In this document: positions 56,460 through 64,000 of the stretch, in pieces
Numbering within the stretch: the stretch's first letter is position 1
Layout of the letters: the number at the start of each line of letters is the position of its first letter
From: JACVRW01 sp963803085
GTDB taxonomy: Bacteria; Actinomycetota; Thermoleophilia; Solirubrobacterales; Thermoleophilaceae
Length of the DNA stretch: 64,000 bases
Direction: 5' to 3'
Assembly: GCA_963803085.1 (NCBI GenBank)
Contig: CAWDLE010000014.1
Coordinates: 62,001 to 126,000, forward strand
Translations under genes and position numbers: made by a program
Notes under the pieces: model-generated
Databases searched by the model: none
What the model was told of the DNA's origin: nothing
Seen by the model: the letters and a program-made list of their open reading frames with translations, nothing else

Positions 56460-56921
56460 ATGCAGATAGACACCCTCCAGACAAAGATCGAGCAGCGCCT
56501 CTCGACGGCCGAGCCGGACGTCGAGGTCTTGGCATGCGAGCCCGCCGGCCGCGACCGCCTGCGGGTGTTCATCGATCACCCGGATGGAGTCGATCTTGCG
56601 CTCTGCGAGCGGGTTACGAAGCATCTGACCGACCTGCTGGTCGACTTCGGGCTCGAGGTCTCTTCGCCCGGGCCGGAGCGCCCGCTCTCGAAGCCCCAGC
56701 ACTTCCGCCGTTTCCTTGGCAAGCGCGCGCGTGTGCGCCTGCGCCAGCCAAGGGACGGCCACAAGACATTCACCGGGGAACTCGTCGGCGCCAGTGACGA
56801 AGAGGTCACGGTGGCCGCCGACACGGGGGTCGTCTCGATCCCCTACTCGGAGATCAACCGCAGCAACCTGCTGCCCGAAGCGGCCGGCGGCCGCGCAGGG
56901 TCCGAGATCGGAGAGCGATGA
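56460..56921 (+). CDS. rimP: Ribosome maturation factor RimP
   Basis: I chose ATG 56460 because the longer frame from GTG 56427 would include the terminator hairpin. The 153-residue protein has the RimP N-domain (RLRVFIDHPDGVDLALCERV, FGLEVSSPGPERPLSKPQHF) and the C-terminal SH3-like domain (ARVRLRQPRDGHKTFTGELV, IPYSEINRSNLLPE). It assists 30S assembly. Its stop overlaps the nusA start (ATGA). Confidence 0.9.
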   Translation: MQIDTLQTKIEQRLSTAEPDVEVLACEPAGRDRLRVFIDHPDGVDLALCERVTKHLTDLLVDFGLEVSSPGPERPLSKPQHFRRFLGKRARVRLRQPRDGHKTFTGELVGASDEEVTVAADTGVVSIPYSEINRSNLLPEAAGGRAGSEIGER

Positions 56922-58672
56922 CCAAGGAGATCGTGGAGGCCGTGGGCGTCCTCGAGCGCGAGAAGGGAATCTCCGCGGACCGCCTGATGGCGGCTCTGGA
57001 GGATGCGCTCCTGTCGGCCTACAAGAAGACGCCGGGTGCGGCGAAGTACGCGCGCGTGGAGGTGGACCGCTCGAGCGGTGACTTCCGCGTGTACGAGCTG
57101 CTGCTTCCGCCCGACCTGGAGGAGCAGCTGCTCGACGAGGTCGAGGAGGAGGCCGGCGAGCCGACCGTCGATCCGGAGACAGGGGAGATGGTCTACCCCG
57201 AGCCGCCGGAGATCGACCAGGAGCGCCTCGCCCAGTACCGCGATCAGATCGAGGAGCGCGACGTGACGCCCGAGGACTTCGGGCGCATCGCGGCGCAGAC
57301 CGCCAAGCAGGTGATCCTCCAGAGGATCCGCGAGGCCGAGCGGGACATGATGTTCAACGAGTACCAGGACCGCGTGGGCGAGCTGATCACCGGCATCGTC
57401 CAGCAGTCCGACTCGCGCTACACGCTCGTGCAGCTGCGCGAGCGCGTCGAGGCGCTGCTGCCTCGAGGCGAGCAGGTGCACGGTGAGCGCTACGACCACG
57501 GCCAGCGCGTCAAGGCCATCATCACCGACGTCTCGAACCAGGCGAAGGGGCCGTCGATCATCGTGTCGCGGCGCTCGCCGGAGCTGATCCGCGCGCTGTT
57601 CGAGCTCGAGGTGCCGGAGATCGCCGACGGCCTGGTGGAGATCCAGAACGTCGCGCGCGAGCCCGGCTACCGCTCGAAGATCGCTGTTGTCTCGCACGCG
57701 AGCGGGGTCGACCCGGTCGGCGCGTGCGTGGGTCCGCGTGGCTCGCGCGTTCGCATGGTCGTGTCCGAGCTGCGCGGCGAGAAGATCGACATCATCCCGT
57801 TCAACGAGGAGCCCGCGCGCTTCGTCGCGAAGGCCCTGTCGCCGGCGCGCGTGCGCGAGGTGCTCGTTGACGACGAGGCCAAGCAGGCCACCGTGATCGT
57901 CCCCGACGACCAGCTCTCGCTCGCGATCGGCAAGGACGGACTGAATGCCCGGCTGGCCGCCAGGCTGACCGGCTGGCGCGTGGACATCCGCTCGGAGACC
58001 GAGTTCGCCGAGGAGGAGTCGGAGATGGGCTACGCCGAGGAGGACGTGGCCGGCCGCTGCGCCGCCATCCTCGCGAACGGCAAGCGCTGCCCGAACGCCT
58101 CGCTGCCCGGCTCGCGCTACTGCGGACTGCCCGCCCACCAGGCGCTCGAGGACACGGACACCGACTACCTCGTGCCACCGGAGGACGGTGACGAGGCCGC
58201 CGGCGACGGCGAGGACGAGGCCGGCGAGCTGGCCGCGTCCGGTAATGGCGAGGTCGCCCTGGACGAGGCGGTCGACGTCGACGACGCGCCCGTCGAGGAG
58301 GCCGAGCTCGAGGACGCACTCGTCGAGGAGGCCGCGGTCGAGGACGCACTCGTCGAGGAGGCCGCGGTCGAGGAGGCTCCGGTCGAGGACGTCCTCGAGG
58401 AGTCGCCGGTCGAGGACGAGGCGTCCGTCGAGGATGCTGCGACGGCCGACCAGCCGCTTGACGAGGAGCCCGTCGCCGAGGCGGAGCCTGTCGCGGACGA
58501 TGAGCCCGCGGACGCCGAGGGCGACCCCGCTGTCGCGGAGGACGAGCTTCTCGCCGAGGACGAGCCCGCCGACGCGGACGAGCCTCTCGCCGAGCAGGAC
58601 GCTCCGGACGGGGAGGAGGCGGCGGTCGCCGCTGACGAGGATTCTTCCGCCGAGGAGGCGGAGGAGTCGTAG
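56918..58672 (+). CDS. nusA: Transcription termination/antitermination factor NusA with an added finger and acidic tail
   Basis: Residues 1-345 are a normal NusA: N-terminal domain (ALLSAYKKTPGAAKYARVEV), S1 domain, then KH1 and KH2 (VGACVGPRGSRVRMVVSELR, DIIPFNEEPARFVAKALSPA, QLSLAIGKDGLNARLAARLT). After the normal end comes a Cys/His element (C381, C391, C402, H407 in RCAAILANGKRCPNASLPGS) resembling the small CxxH-type finger found in DUF5763. An Asp/Glu/Ala/Val tail of about 170 residues follows, with VEDALVEEA repeats. Most actinobacterial NusA proteins are about 350 residues. The stop overlaps ylxR (GTAG). Confidence 0.93.
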   Translation: MTKEIVEAVGVLEREKGISADRLMAALEDALLSAYKKTPGAAKYARVEVDRSSGDFRVYELLLPPDLEEQLLDEVEEEAGEPTVDPETGEMVYPEPPEIDQERLAQYRDQIEERDVTPEDFGRIAAQTAKQVILQRIREAERDMMFNEYQDRVGELITGIVQQSDSRYTLVQLRERVEALLPRGEQVHGERYDHGQRVKAIITDVSNQAKGPSIIVSRRSPELIRALFELEVPEIADGLVEIQNVAREPGYRSKIAVVSHASGVDPVGACVGPRGSRVRMVVSELRGEKIDIIPFNEEPARFVAKALSPARVREVLVDDEAKQATVIVPDDQLSLAIGKDGLNARLAARLTGWRVDIRSETEFAEEESEMGYAEEDVAGRCAAILANGKRCPNASLPGSRYCGLPAHQALEDTDTDYLVPPEDGDEAAGDGEDEAGELAASGNGEVALDEAVDVDDAPVEEAELEDALVEEAAVEDALVEEAAVEEAPVEDVLEESPVEDEASVEDAATADQPLDEEPVAEAEPVADDEPADAEGDPAVAEDELLAEDEPADADEPLAEQDAPDGEEAAVAADEDSSAEEAEES

Positions 58673-58938
58673 AGCCGCTTCGCCGCTGCGTCGGCTGCGG
58701 ACGCTCGCTTCCCAAGGGCGAGCTGCTGCGGCTGGTGCGGGGCGAGGATGGCCGGGCCCGAGTGGACCCGGCCGCACAGGCGGAAGGCCGCGGCGCCTAC
58801 GTCTGTGCCAACCCCGACTGCGCCGCTAGGCTCGGAACGGGCCGACCGCTGGCACGGACCTTCCGTGCGCCGGTAACTGTGCAACAGGAGACCTTAGACT
58901 TCATCACCGAATGGCAAAGAAGCGCGTCCACGAGATAG
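58669..58938 (+). CDS. ylxR: YlxR (DUF448) RNA-binding protein, non-canonical start
   Basis: The frame reads EPLRRCVGCGRSLPKGELLR and LVRGEDGRARVDPAAQAEGR then GAYVCANPDCAARLG, the complete YlxR fold including RRCVGCGR. It has no ATG, GTG or TTG between an in-frame TGA at 58633 and the first Cys. It seems to start at GTA 58669 overlapping the nusA stop (GTAG), whereas the first canonical start (GTG 58735) would remove the CxxC. Its end overlaps infB by 28 nt. Confidence 0.87.
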   Translation, partial: VEPLRRCVGCGRSLPKGELLRLVRGEDGRARVDPAAQAEGRGAYVCANPDCAARLGTGRPLARTFRAPVTVQQETLDFITEWQRSASTR

Positions 58939-61520
58939 CTAAAGAGCGAGGGATTACCTCGAAGGAGGCCCTGGAAGTTCTCCAGAAGGCCGGCCTTGGC
59001 GTGACCGCAGCCGCATCCAGCGTGGAAGAGACCGACGCAGCGAAGGCGTTCGGCAACGGGGCGACGGCCACAAAGGCCCCCGCGAAGCCGAAGAAGGCGG
59101 CCGCGAAGGCCGACGGCGCGAAGGCAAAGGCCGATGGCGCGAAGCCGAAGGGCGGCGCGAAGGCCGAGGCAAAGGCAGGCGGCGCGAAGGCTGACGGCGG
59201 CGCGGCCCCCGCAGCCGACGCCAGCGACGGCGGAGCAGCGCCCGCAGGCGAGGCCGCTGCCGCGAAGCCCGCGGCCGAGGCACCGAAGAAGGAGGCCAAG
59301 CCGCAGCCGGCCCGACCCCCGATTGCGCGCCCGCCCACGCCCGAGGGCGATGTGAAGCGCGCCGGCCCCGAGGGACGCGGCCCACGCATTCTTCAGGAGG
59401 CTCCGCCCCCGGAGCCGCCCAAGCCCGCGAGTGCCCCGCGTCAGAGCGACCGTCCAAGCGGCGGTGGTGGCGGCGGTCGCGGTCCCAGTGGTCCGGGTGG
59501 TGGCCAGCGCGGTGGCGGCGGTGGCGGCGGCGGTGCCCGTCCGACCCGTGGCGGCCGCGGCGGCGAGGGTGGCGGCGGCGGCGGCGGCGGCGGCGGACGC
59601 CGGCGCGTCGTAATCGATTCTCAGGCTGCGCGGCGCGATCGCACTCCTCCGCCTCCGCAGCAGCCGGCCCGCCGTGGGCGCGGTCGTAGGCGTCGTCCGC
59701 AGTGGGTGGAGCCGGATCTCGAGGCGCAGGCAGCGGCGGCAGCCGCCGCGGCGCTCGAGGAGGACCCGCCGGTCCCGGTCCGCTCGGGCTCGACCGTCAA
59801 GGAGGTCGCGGAGTCGCTCAAGCTGCCGGCCCCCGAGGTCATCAAGAAGCTGATGGAGCTCGGCGAGATGGCCACGCTCACGCAGACGCTCTCAGACGAG
59901 GCCATCGAGGTGCTCGCCGAGGGCTTCGACAAGAAGGTCACCTTCCACTCCGCGTCAGACGACGTGGACGAGGAGCCGACCTACGAGGACACCGACGAGC
60001 AGCTGATCGAGCGCCCGCCGGTGATCACGATCATGGGCCACGTCGACCACGGCAAGACGTCACTTCTCGACGCGATCCGCGAGACCGAGGTGGCCTCCGG
60101 CGAGGCCGGCGGCATCACCCAGCACATCGGCGCCTACCAGGTCCACCACGGCGACCACACGATCACGTTCCTCGACACACCGGGCCACGAGGCCTTCACG
60201 GCCATGCGCGCCCGCGGCGCGAAGGTCACGGACATCGCGGTGATCGTGGTGGCTGCGGACGACGGCGTGATGCCGCAGACCGTGGAGGCGATCGACCACG
60301 CCAAGGCCGCCGAGGTGCCGGTGATGGTCGCGGTGAACAAGATCGACAAGGAGGGCTCCGACCCGAACCGCGTTCGCGGCGAGCTCGCCCAGCAGGGTCT
60401 CACCCCGGCCGACTGGGGCGGCGACACCGAGTTCGTCGACGTCTCGGCCAAGACCAAGCAGAACCTGGACGACCTGCTCGAGACGCTCGTCACGCTCGCG
60501 GAGATCCAGGAGCTGCGCGCCAACCCGGACGCGGAGGCCTCTGGGTTCGTGATCGAGTCGCGGCTCGACCCGGGCCGCGGCCCCGTGGTCACCCTCCTCA
60601 TCCACCGCGGCCGCATGAAGGTCGGCGACTCCCTCGTGGCCGGCGAGGCCTGGGGCCGCGTGCGCGCGATGCACGACTACCACGGGCAGGCGCTCGAGGA
60701 GGCCACGCCCGGCATGCCGGTCGAGGTGCTCGGCTTCGACGGCGTCCCCGACGCCGGTGAGCACTTCCGTGTGGTCGAGACCGACCGCGAGGCGAAGCGC
60801 GTGGCCAACGAGCGCTCGATCCGCGTGAAGCAGGAGGCGCTCGCGCGCCAGGGCGGTCGCAAGGTGTCGCTCGAGGACGTGCTCGCCCGCGCCGAGCGCG
60901 GCGAGAAGGAGCTCAACCTCGTGCTCAAGGCCGACGTGGCCGGCTCGCTCGAGGCGCTCGCCGACGAGATCGTGCGCCTGCCGCAGGACCAGGTCCAGGT
61001 GAACATCATCCGCGAGGGCGTCGGCGGCATCGCCGAGTCCGACGTGATGCTCGCCTCCGCGTCCGACGGCGTGATCATCGGCTTCAACGTGCGCCCCGTG
61101 GGCAACGCTGCCCAGGTGGCCGAGCGCGAGGGCGTCGAGATCCGCACCTACTCGGTGATCTACAACATCATCGGGGACCTCCGGGACGCCATGGAGGGAC
61201 TGCTCGACGCCAAGGAGGTCGAGGAGTCCGTCGGCACCGCCGAGGTCCGTGCGACCTTCAAGGCCTCGCGTGTGGGGACGATCGCCGGCTGCTACGTGAC
61301 CGACGGCTTGATCCGCCGCGGCGTGCAGTGCCGCCTGGTGCGCGACGGCACCGTGGTCTACGACGGCCGCATCGGCTCGCTGCGCCGCTTCAAGGACGAC
61401 GTGCGCGAGGTGACTGCGGGCATGGAATGCGGAATCGTGCTCGAGAATTACCCCGACCCCAAGGAGGGGGACGTGATCGAGGCCTACGAGATCAAGCAGG
61501 TTGAGCAGACGCTCTCTTGA
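58911..61520 (+). CDS. infB: Translation initiation factor IF-2
   Basis: The 869-residue protein has an IF2_N domain (KKRVHEIAKERGITSKEALE), a long Lys/Ala/Pro and Gly/Arg-rich linker (about residues 50-255) and a second IF2_N domain (STVKEVAESLKLPAPEVIKK). The G domain follows, with GHVDHGKTSLLDAI, DTPGHEAFTAMRARGAKVTD and NKIDKEGSDPNRV, then the C-terminal domains (VTDGLIRRGVQCRLVRDGTV). It places initiator tRNA on the 30S subunit. The Gly-rich run near 59500-59600 is low complexity. Confidence 0.96.
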   Translation: MAKKRVHEIAKERGITSKEALEVLQKAGLGVTAAASSVEETDAAKAFGNGATATKAPAKPKKAAAKADGAKAKADGAKPKGGAKAEAKAGGAKADGGAAPAADASDGGAAPAGEAAAAKPAAEAPKKEAKPQPARPPIARPPTPEGDVKRAGPEGRGPRILQEAPPPEPPKPASAPRQSDRPSGGGGGGRGPSGPGGGQRGGGGGGGGARPTRGGRGGEGGGGGGGGGGRRRVVIDSQAARRDRTPPPPQQPARRGRGRRRRPQWVEPDLEAQAAAAAAAALEEDPPVPVRSGSTVKEVAESLKLPAPEVIKKLMELGEMATLTQTLSDEAIEVLAEGFDKKVTFHSASDDVDEEPTYEDTDEQLIERPPVITIMGHVDHGKTSLLDAIRETEVASGEAGGITQHIGAYQVHHGDHTITFLDTPGHEAFTAMRARGAKVTDIAVIVVAADDGVMPQTVEAIDHAKAAEVPVMVAVNKIDKEGSDPNRVRGELAQQGLTPADWGGDTEFVDVSAKTKQNLDDLLETLVTLAEIQELRANPDAEASGFVIESRLDPGRGPVVTLLIHRGRMKVGDSLVAGEAWGRVRAMHDYHGQALEEATPGMPVEVLGFDGVPDAGEHFRVVETDREAKRVANERSIRVKQEALARQGGRKVSLEDVLARAERGEKELNLVLKADVAGSLEALADEIVRLPQDQVQVNIIREGVGGIAESDVMLASASDGVIIGFNVRPVGNAAQVAEREGVEIRTYSVIYNIIGDLRDAMEGLLDAKEVEESVGTAEVRATFKASRVGTIAGCYVTDGLIRRGVQCRLVRDGTVVYDGRIGSLRRFKDDVREVTAGMECGIVLENYPDPKEGDVIEAYEIKQVEQTLS

Positions 61521-61816
61521 GCTTCGTCTGCCTCCTCGAGATCCACCTGCACTTCCCGGACAACGGCAGTCTCAAGGGCAAGCGGAAGGAATTGAGCTCT
61601 GTGAAGGCTCAGCTGCAGCGACGCTTCGGCGCGGCCGTAGCCGAAACGGGTTACCACGATCTGTGGCAACGCTCGGAGCTCACCGCCGCCCTGGTGGGAC
61701 GAGAGGCCGGCCCGCTGCGGGATAAGGCCGCGGCTGTCGAGCGTTATGTGATCTCGATGTTTCCTGACGGCGCCCGTGTGGAATGCCAAATGGTGTCGAA
61801 AGAAGACCTTCTCTAG
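61517..61816 (+). CDS. ylxP: YlxP/DUF503 family protein
   Basis: TTG 61517 overlaps the infB stop (TTGA). The 99-residue protein (CLLEIHLHFPDNGSLKGKRK, ELSSVKAQLQRRFGAAVAET, AALVGREAGPLRDKAAAVER) matches the DUF503 family that often lies between infB and rbfA. It may act in ribosome assembly; no mechanism is established. Confidence 0.88.
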   Translation: MSFVCLLEIHLHFPDNGSLKGKRKELSSVKAQLQRRFGAAVAETGYHDLWQRSELTAALVGREAGPLRDKAAAVERYVISMFPDGARVECQMVSKEDLL

Positions 61817-61817
61817 C

Positions 61818-62156
61818 ATGGCCGACCGGATGCGCCGTGTGAACGAGGCTGTGCGCGAGGTAGTGTCGGCACGACTCGCGGAAGGCATCAAGGACCCGCG
61901 CATAGGATTTGTCACCGTGACTTCTGTGGACACAAGCACTGATTTGCGCCAGGCGCGCGTGTACGTGTCCGTGCTCGGAAGCGAGGATGAGCGCGCGGAG
62001 ACGCTCAGGGGGCTCGAGTCGGCGCACGGGGTTCTGCAGCGGGCCGTGGCGACCGAACTGCGCATGAAGCGCACTCCCACGCTTCAGTTCGTGTTCGACG
62101 AGTCGATAGACCGAGGGATGCGAATCACAGAGCTTCTGGGGGACGACGAGGCATGA
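61818..62156 (+). CDS. rbfA: 30S ribosome-binding factor RbfA
   Basis: ATG 61818, one base after the ylxP stop, gives a 112-residue protein: MADRMRRVNEAVREVVSARL, KDPRIGFVTVTSVDTSTDLR and TPTLQFVFDESIDRGMRITE, the KH-like fold of RbfA. It is needed for 16S 5' end maturation and cold adaptation. Its stop overlaps nrnA (ATGA). Confidence 0.94.
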   Translation: MADRMRRVNEAVREVVSARLAEGIKDPRIGFVTVTSVDTSTDLRQARVYVSVLGSEDERAETLRGLESAHGVLQRAVATELRMKRTPTLQFVFDESIDRGMRITELLGDDEA

Positions 62157-63148
62157 GCGTCGCCACCGAGCAGGACCAGGTCGTCCACGAGCTGCGCTCC
62201 GCCGAGAAGCTCCTCCTCACCACCCACGAGAACCCCGACGGCGACGCTCTCGGCTCGTTGCTGGCGATGCACGGCATCCTCACTCAGCTCGGCAAGGACT
62301 CGCTGATGTACATGTCGCCGGACGAGTTCCCCTTGCCGTGGGAGTACCGCGGATTCCAATTCGACGGTCTCGTAGGCGCGCCGCCCGAGGACGTGGCCGA
62401 GCGCACGATCGTCTTTCTCGACTGCGGAAACATCGACCGCATGCCGGTGGACTTCCTGCAGGCCGAAGGCCTGCACATCCTCAACATCGATCACCACCAC
62501 GACAACACCCGCTTCGGGACGGTCAACCTGGTCTGCTCGGTCGCATCCTGCACCGCCGAGATGGTGTGGCGGATCTCGAAGGAGTTGGGCGCTGAGATCA
62601 CCCCGGAGATCGCCAAGGCGCTGTACGTGGGCCTCGTGACCGACACCGGCCGCTTCATGTACGAGAACACGACGGCCGCGGCGCATCGGATGGCCGCTGA
62701 GTTGATCGAGGCGGGCGTGCAGCCGCACGTCGTGTACCGCGAGCTCTACGAGGACCTGCCCTTCCGCCGGCTCCAGCTGCTTCAGCGAGCGCTGGCGAGC
62801 ATCGAGCGCCACGACGACGGGGCGCTCACAATCGCCCACCTGACAAAGGGCGACTACGAGGCCACAGGCGCGCTGGAGACCGATTCGGAGGGCGTGGTGG
62901 ACCACATGCGCGCGGTGGAGGGAACCCGGGTGGCCTCACTCGTGCGCGAGCTCCTCTCGGACGACCGGCACGGGATGCGCAAGGTCAGCCTGCGCGCCAC
63001 GGATGGCTCCGTGGACGTGTCCCGCATCGCCCGCGAGTTCGGCGGCGGCGGACACCCGCAGGCAGCGGGTTTCTCGACCGCGGTGCCGTACCCCGAGCTG
63101 GTCGAGAGGCTGCGCGGTTACGTGCGCGACCAGCTCCCGGCCTCCTAG
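62153..63148 (+). CDS. nrnA: DHH-family nanoRNase/PAP phosphatase NrnA
   Basis: The 331-residue protein has LLLTTHENPDGDALGSLLAM, VFLDCGNIDRMPVDF and HILNIDHHHDNTRFGTVNLV (DHH metal site), ALYVGLVTDTGRFMYENTTA and the DHHA1 motif REFGGGGHPQAAGFST. It degrades short RNA oligomers and dephosphorylates pAp. It occupies its usual place between rbfA and truB. Confidence 0.94.
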   Translation: MSVATEQDQVVHELRSAEKLLLTTHENPDGDALGSLLAMHGILTQLGKDSLMYMSPDEFPLPWEYRGFQFDGLVGAPPEDVAERTIVFLDCGNIDRMPVDFLQAEGLHILNIDHHHDNTRFGTVNLVCSVASCTAEMVWRISKELGAEITPEIAKALYVGLVTDTGRFMYENTTAAAHRMAAELIEAGVQPHVVYRELYEDLPFRRLQLLQRALASIERHDDGALTIAHLTKGDYEATGALETDSEGVVDHMRAVEGTRVASLVRELLSDDRHGMRKVSLRATDGSVDVSRIAREFGGGGHPQAAGFSTAVPYPELVERLRGYVRDQLPAS

Positions 63149-63155
63149 AACCTTT

Positions 63156-63950
63156 ATGGAGGGCGTGCTGCTGCGCGCTAAGCCGGCCGGCGTGACCTCC
63201 CACGACGTGGTGGCGGAGGTGCGGCGGTCGCTCCCGCGCGGGACGAAGGTCGGCCACGCGGGCACGCTCGATCCGTTCGCGACGGGCCTGCTGCTGGTGC
63301 TGGTGGGTCGAGCCACGCGCGCGCAGCGCTTCCTCATGGCCCTGCCGAAGACCTACCGAGCGGTCGCGCGGCTCGGCTGGACCTCGGACACGGGTGACCG
63401 CGACGGCGAGCTGGTGCACACGGGACGTGTGCCGGAGCAGCTCTCGATCCCGACGGGCGAGCAGCTCCAAACGCCGCCGGCGTACTCGGCGGTGAAGGTG
63501 GGCGGCAGGCGCGCGTATGAAATGGCGCGCGCCGGCGAGACGCCCGAGCTCGCTGCCCGCCCGGTCACGATCCATCGCGCCGAGCTGCTCTCGCACGACG
63601 ACGAGCGGGCGCGGTTCGAGATCGAGTGCTCCTCGGGCACCTACGTGCGCTCGCTGGTCACGGACCTGGGCGACGCCTATTGCGAGGAGCTCGAGCGCAC
63701 GGCCATCGGCGCGTTCCGTCTGGAGGACGCGGATCCCGACCGGCTTGTCCCGCTGCGCGACGCGCTCGCCTTCATCCCGGAACGAGTGCTCTCGGCGGAT
63801 GAGGCGCGGACCGTGAGCCATGGCCGAGCCGTGGCCGCCAGGGCGGACTCGGACGAGCAGGTGCGGCTCACCTTCGAGGGCGAGCTTGTGGCCATAGCCG
63901 AGCCGCGTGCGGCTGAGCTCAAGCCCGTCGTAGTGTTCGCCCCCGCATGA
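63156..63950 (+). CDS. truB: tRNA pseudouridine-55 synthase
   Basis: ATG 63156 starts MEGVLLRAKPAGVTSHDVVA. The catalytic Asp lies in KVGHAGTLDPFATGLLLVLV. AVARLGWTSDTGDRDGELVH, LQTPPAYSAVKVGGRRAYEM and SSGTYVRSLVTDLGDAYCEE complete the fold. At 264 residues it is somewhat shorter than E. coli TruB but the motifs are intact. It modifies U55 in tRNA. Its stop overlaps ribF (ATGA). Confidence 0.94.
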   Translation: MEGVLLRAKPAGVTSHDVVAEVRRSLPRGTKVGHAGTLDPFATGLLLVLVGRATRAQRFLMALPKTYRAVARLGWTSDTGDRDGELVHTGRVPEQLSIPTGEQLQTPPAYSAVKVGGRRAYEMARAGETPELAARPVTIHRAELLSHDDERARFEIECSSGTYVRSLVTDLGDAYCEELERTAIGAFRLEDADPDRLVPLRDALAFIPERVLSADEARTVSHGRAVAARADSDEQVRLTFEGELVAIAEPRAAELKPVVVFAPA

Positions 63951-64000
63951 GGGTTGTGTCACTGAACGACGTCGAGCCGGGGCCGCGCCCTCGCAGCGTC
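63947..64000 (+). CDS. ribF: Start of riboflavin kinase/FAD synthetase (partial)
   Basis: ATG 63947 overlaps the truB stop and opens MRVVSLNDVEPGPRPRSV to the window edge. This opening and its place after truB match the start of RibF, which makes FMN and FAD. Only 18 codons are visible. Confidence 0.7.
   Translation, partial: MRVVSLNDVEPGPRPRSV

Overview
The window is high-GC DNA from an actinobacterium, most likely class Thermoleophilia (Solirubrobacterales-like). The indicators are an actinobacterial integration host factor (mIHF) next to gmk-rpoZ-coaBC, many GTG/TTG starts with 4-nt start/stop overlaps, a DUF6492 protein, and a tandem array of 'MSQEN' NTF2-like proteins of the kind common in that class. 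There is no rRNA gene, so the placement is an inference.

Region 1 (1-33 kb) is a cell-surface and exopolysaccharide zone. A DUF6492 glycosyltransferase-like gene and a very large secreted sugar dehydrogenase with six PA14 modules come first, both broken by frameshifts. A minus-strand operon follows: two paralogous secreted beta-helix proteins, an AlgD-type nucleotide-sugar dehydrogenase and a GT4 glycosyltransferase. Next are a GT2, a polysaccharide deacetylase, a LamG membrane protein, a HEAT-repeat protein, a degenerate Ser/Thr kinase with a pentapeptide tract, an MBL hydrolase, a phosphomannomutase and a CorA channel. A SAM-I riboswitch with its own terminator controls thrC and a CysO/HcyS-like sulfur carrier, followed by a sugar-nucleotide dehydratase. 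A compact four-gene operon (GNAT, acyl-AMP ligase, PLP decarboxylase, acyl carrier protein) is of the exosortase-associated type, but no exosortase is present. A third beta-helix gene closes the region. Its 780-bp beta-helix domain is a near-identical inverted copy of the one at 8.3-9.1 kb.

Region 2 (33-42 kb) has an LGFP-repeat protein and two blocks of three NTF2/SnoaL-like genes. The first block ends at a 3'-half tRNA-Arg remnant and the second at the intact tRNA-Arg(CCG), which indicates a segmental duplication. A YfcE-type phosphodiesterase, an XRE/nucleotidyltransferase toxin-antitoxin-like pair with a palindromic operator, RNase Z and a lipoprotein follow.

Region 3 (42-56 kb) is the pyrimidine operon pyrR-pyrB-pyrC-carA-carB-pyrK-pyrD with a PyrR-binding loop over the pyrR ribosome-binding site, then mihF-gmk-rpoZ-coaBC-TPR, a YbjN-like gene, dtd and an aldehyde dehydrogenase. 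No pyrF lies between pyrD and mihF.

Region 4 (56.4-64 kb) is the translation/transcription operon rimP-nusA-ylxR-infB-ylxP-rbfA-nrnA-truB-ribF, preceded by an apparent attenuator. NusA carries an added Cys/His finger and an acidic tail.

About a dozen genes contain single-base frame breaks, concentrated in the accessory region but also in pyrD. Base-level assembly error is the most likely cause, so breaks should not be read as true gene decay without read support. Three genes (epimerase, gmk, ylxR) have no canonical start and appear to begin at CTG, ATA or GTA overlapping the upstream stop codon.
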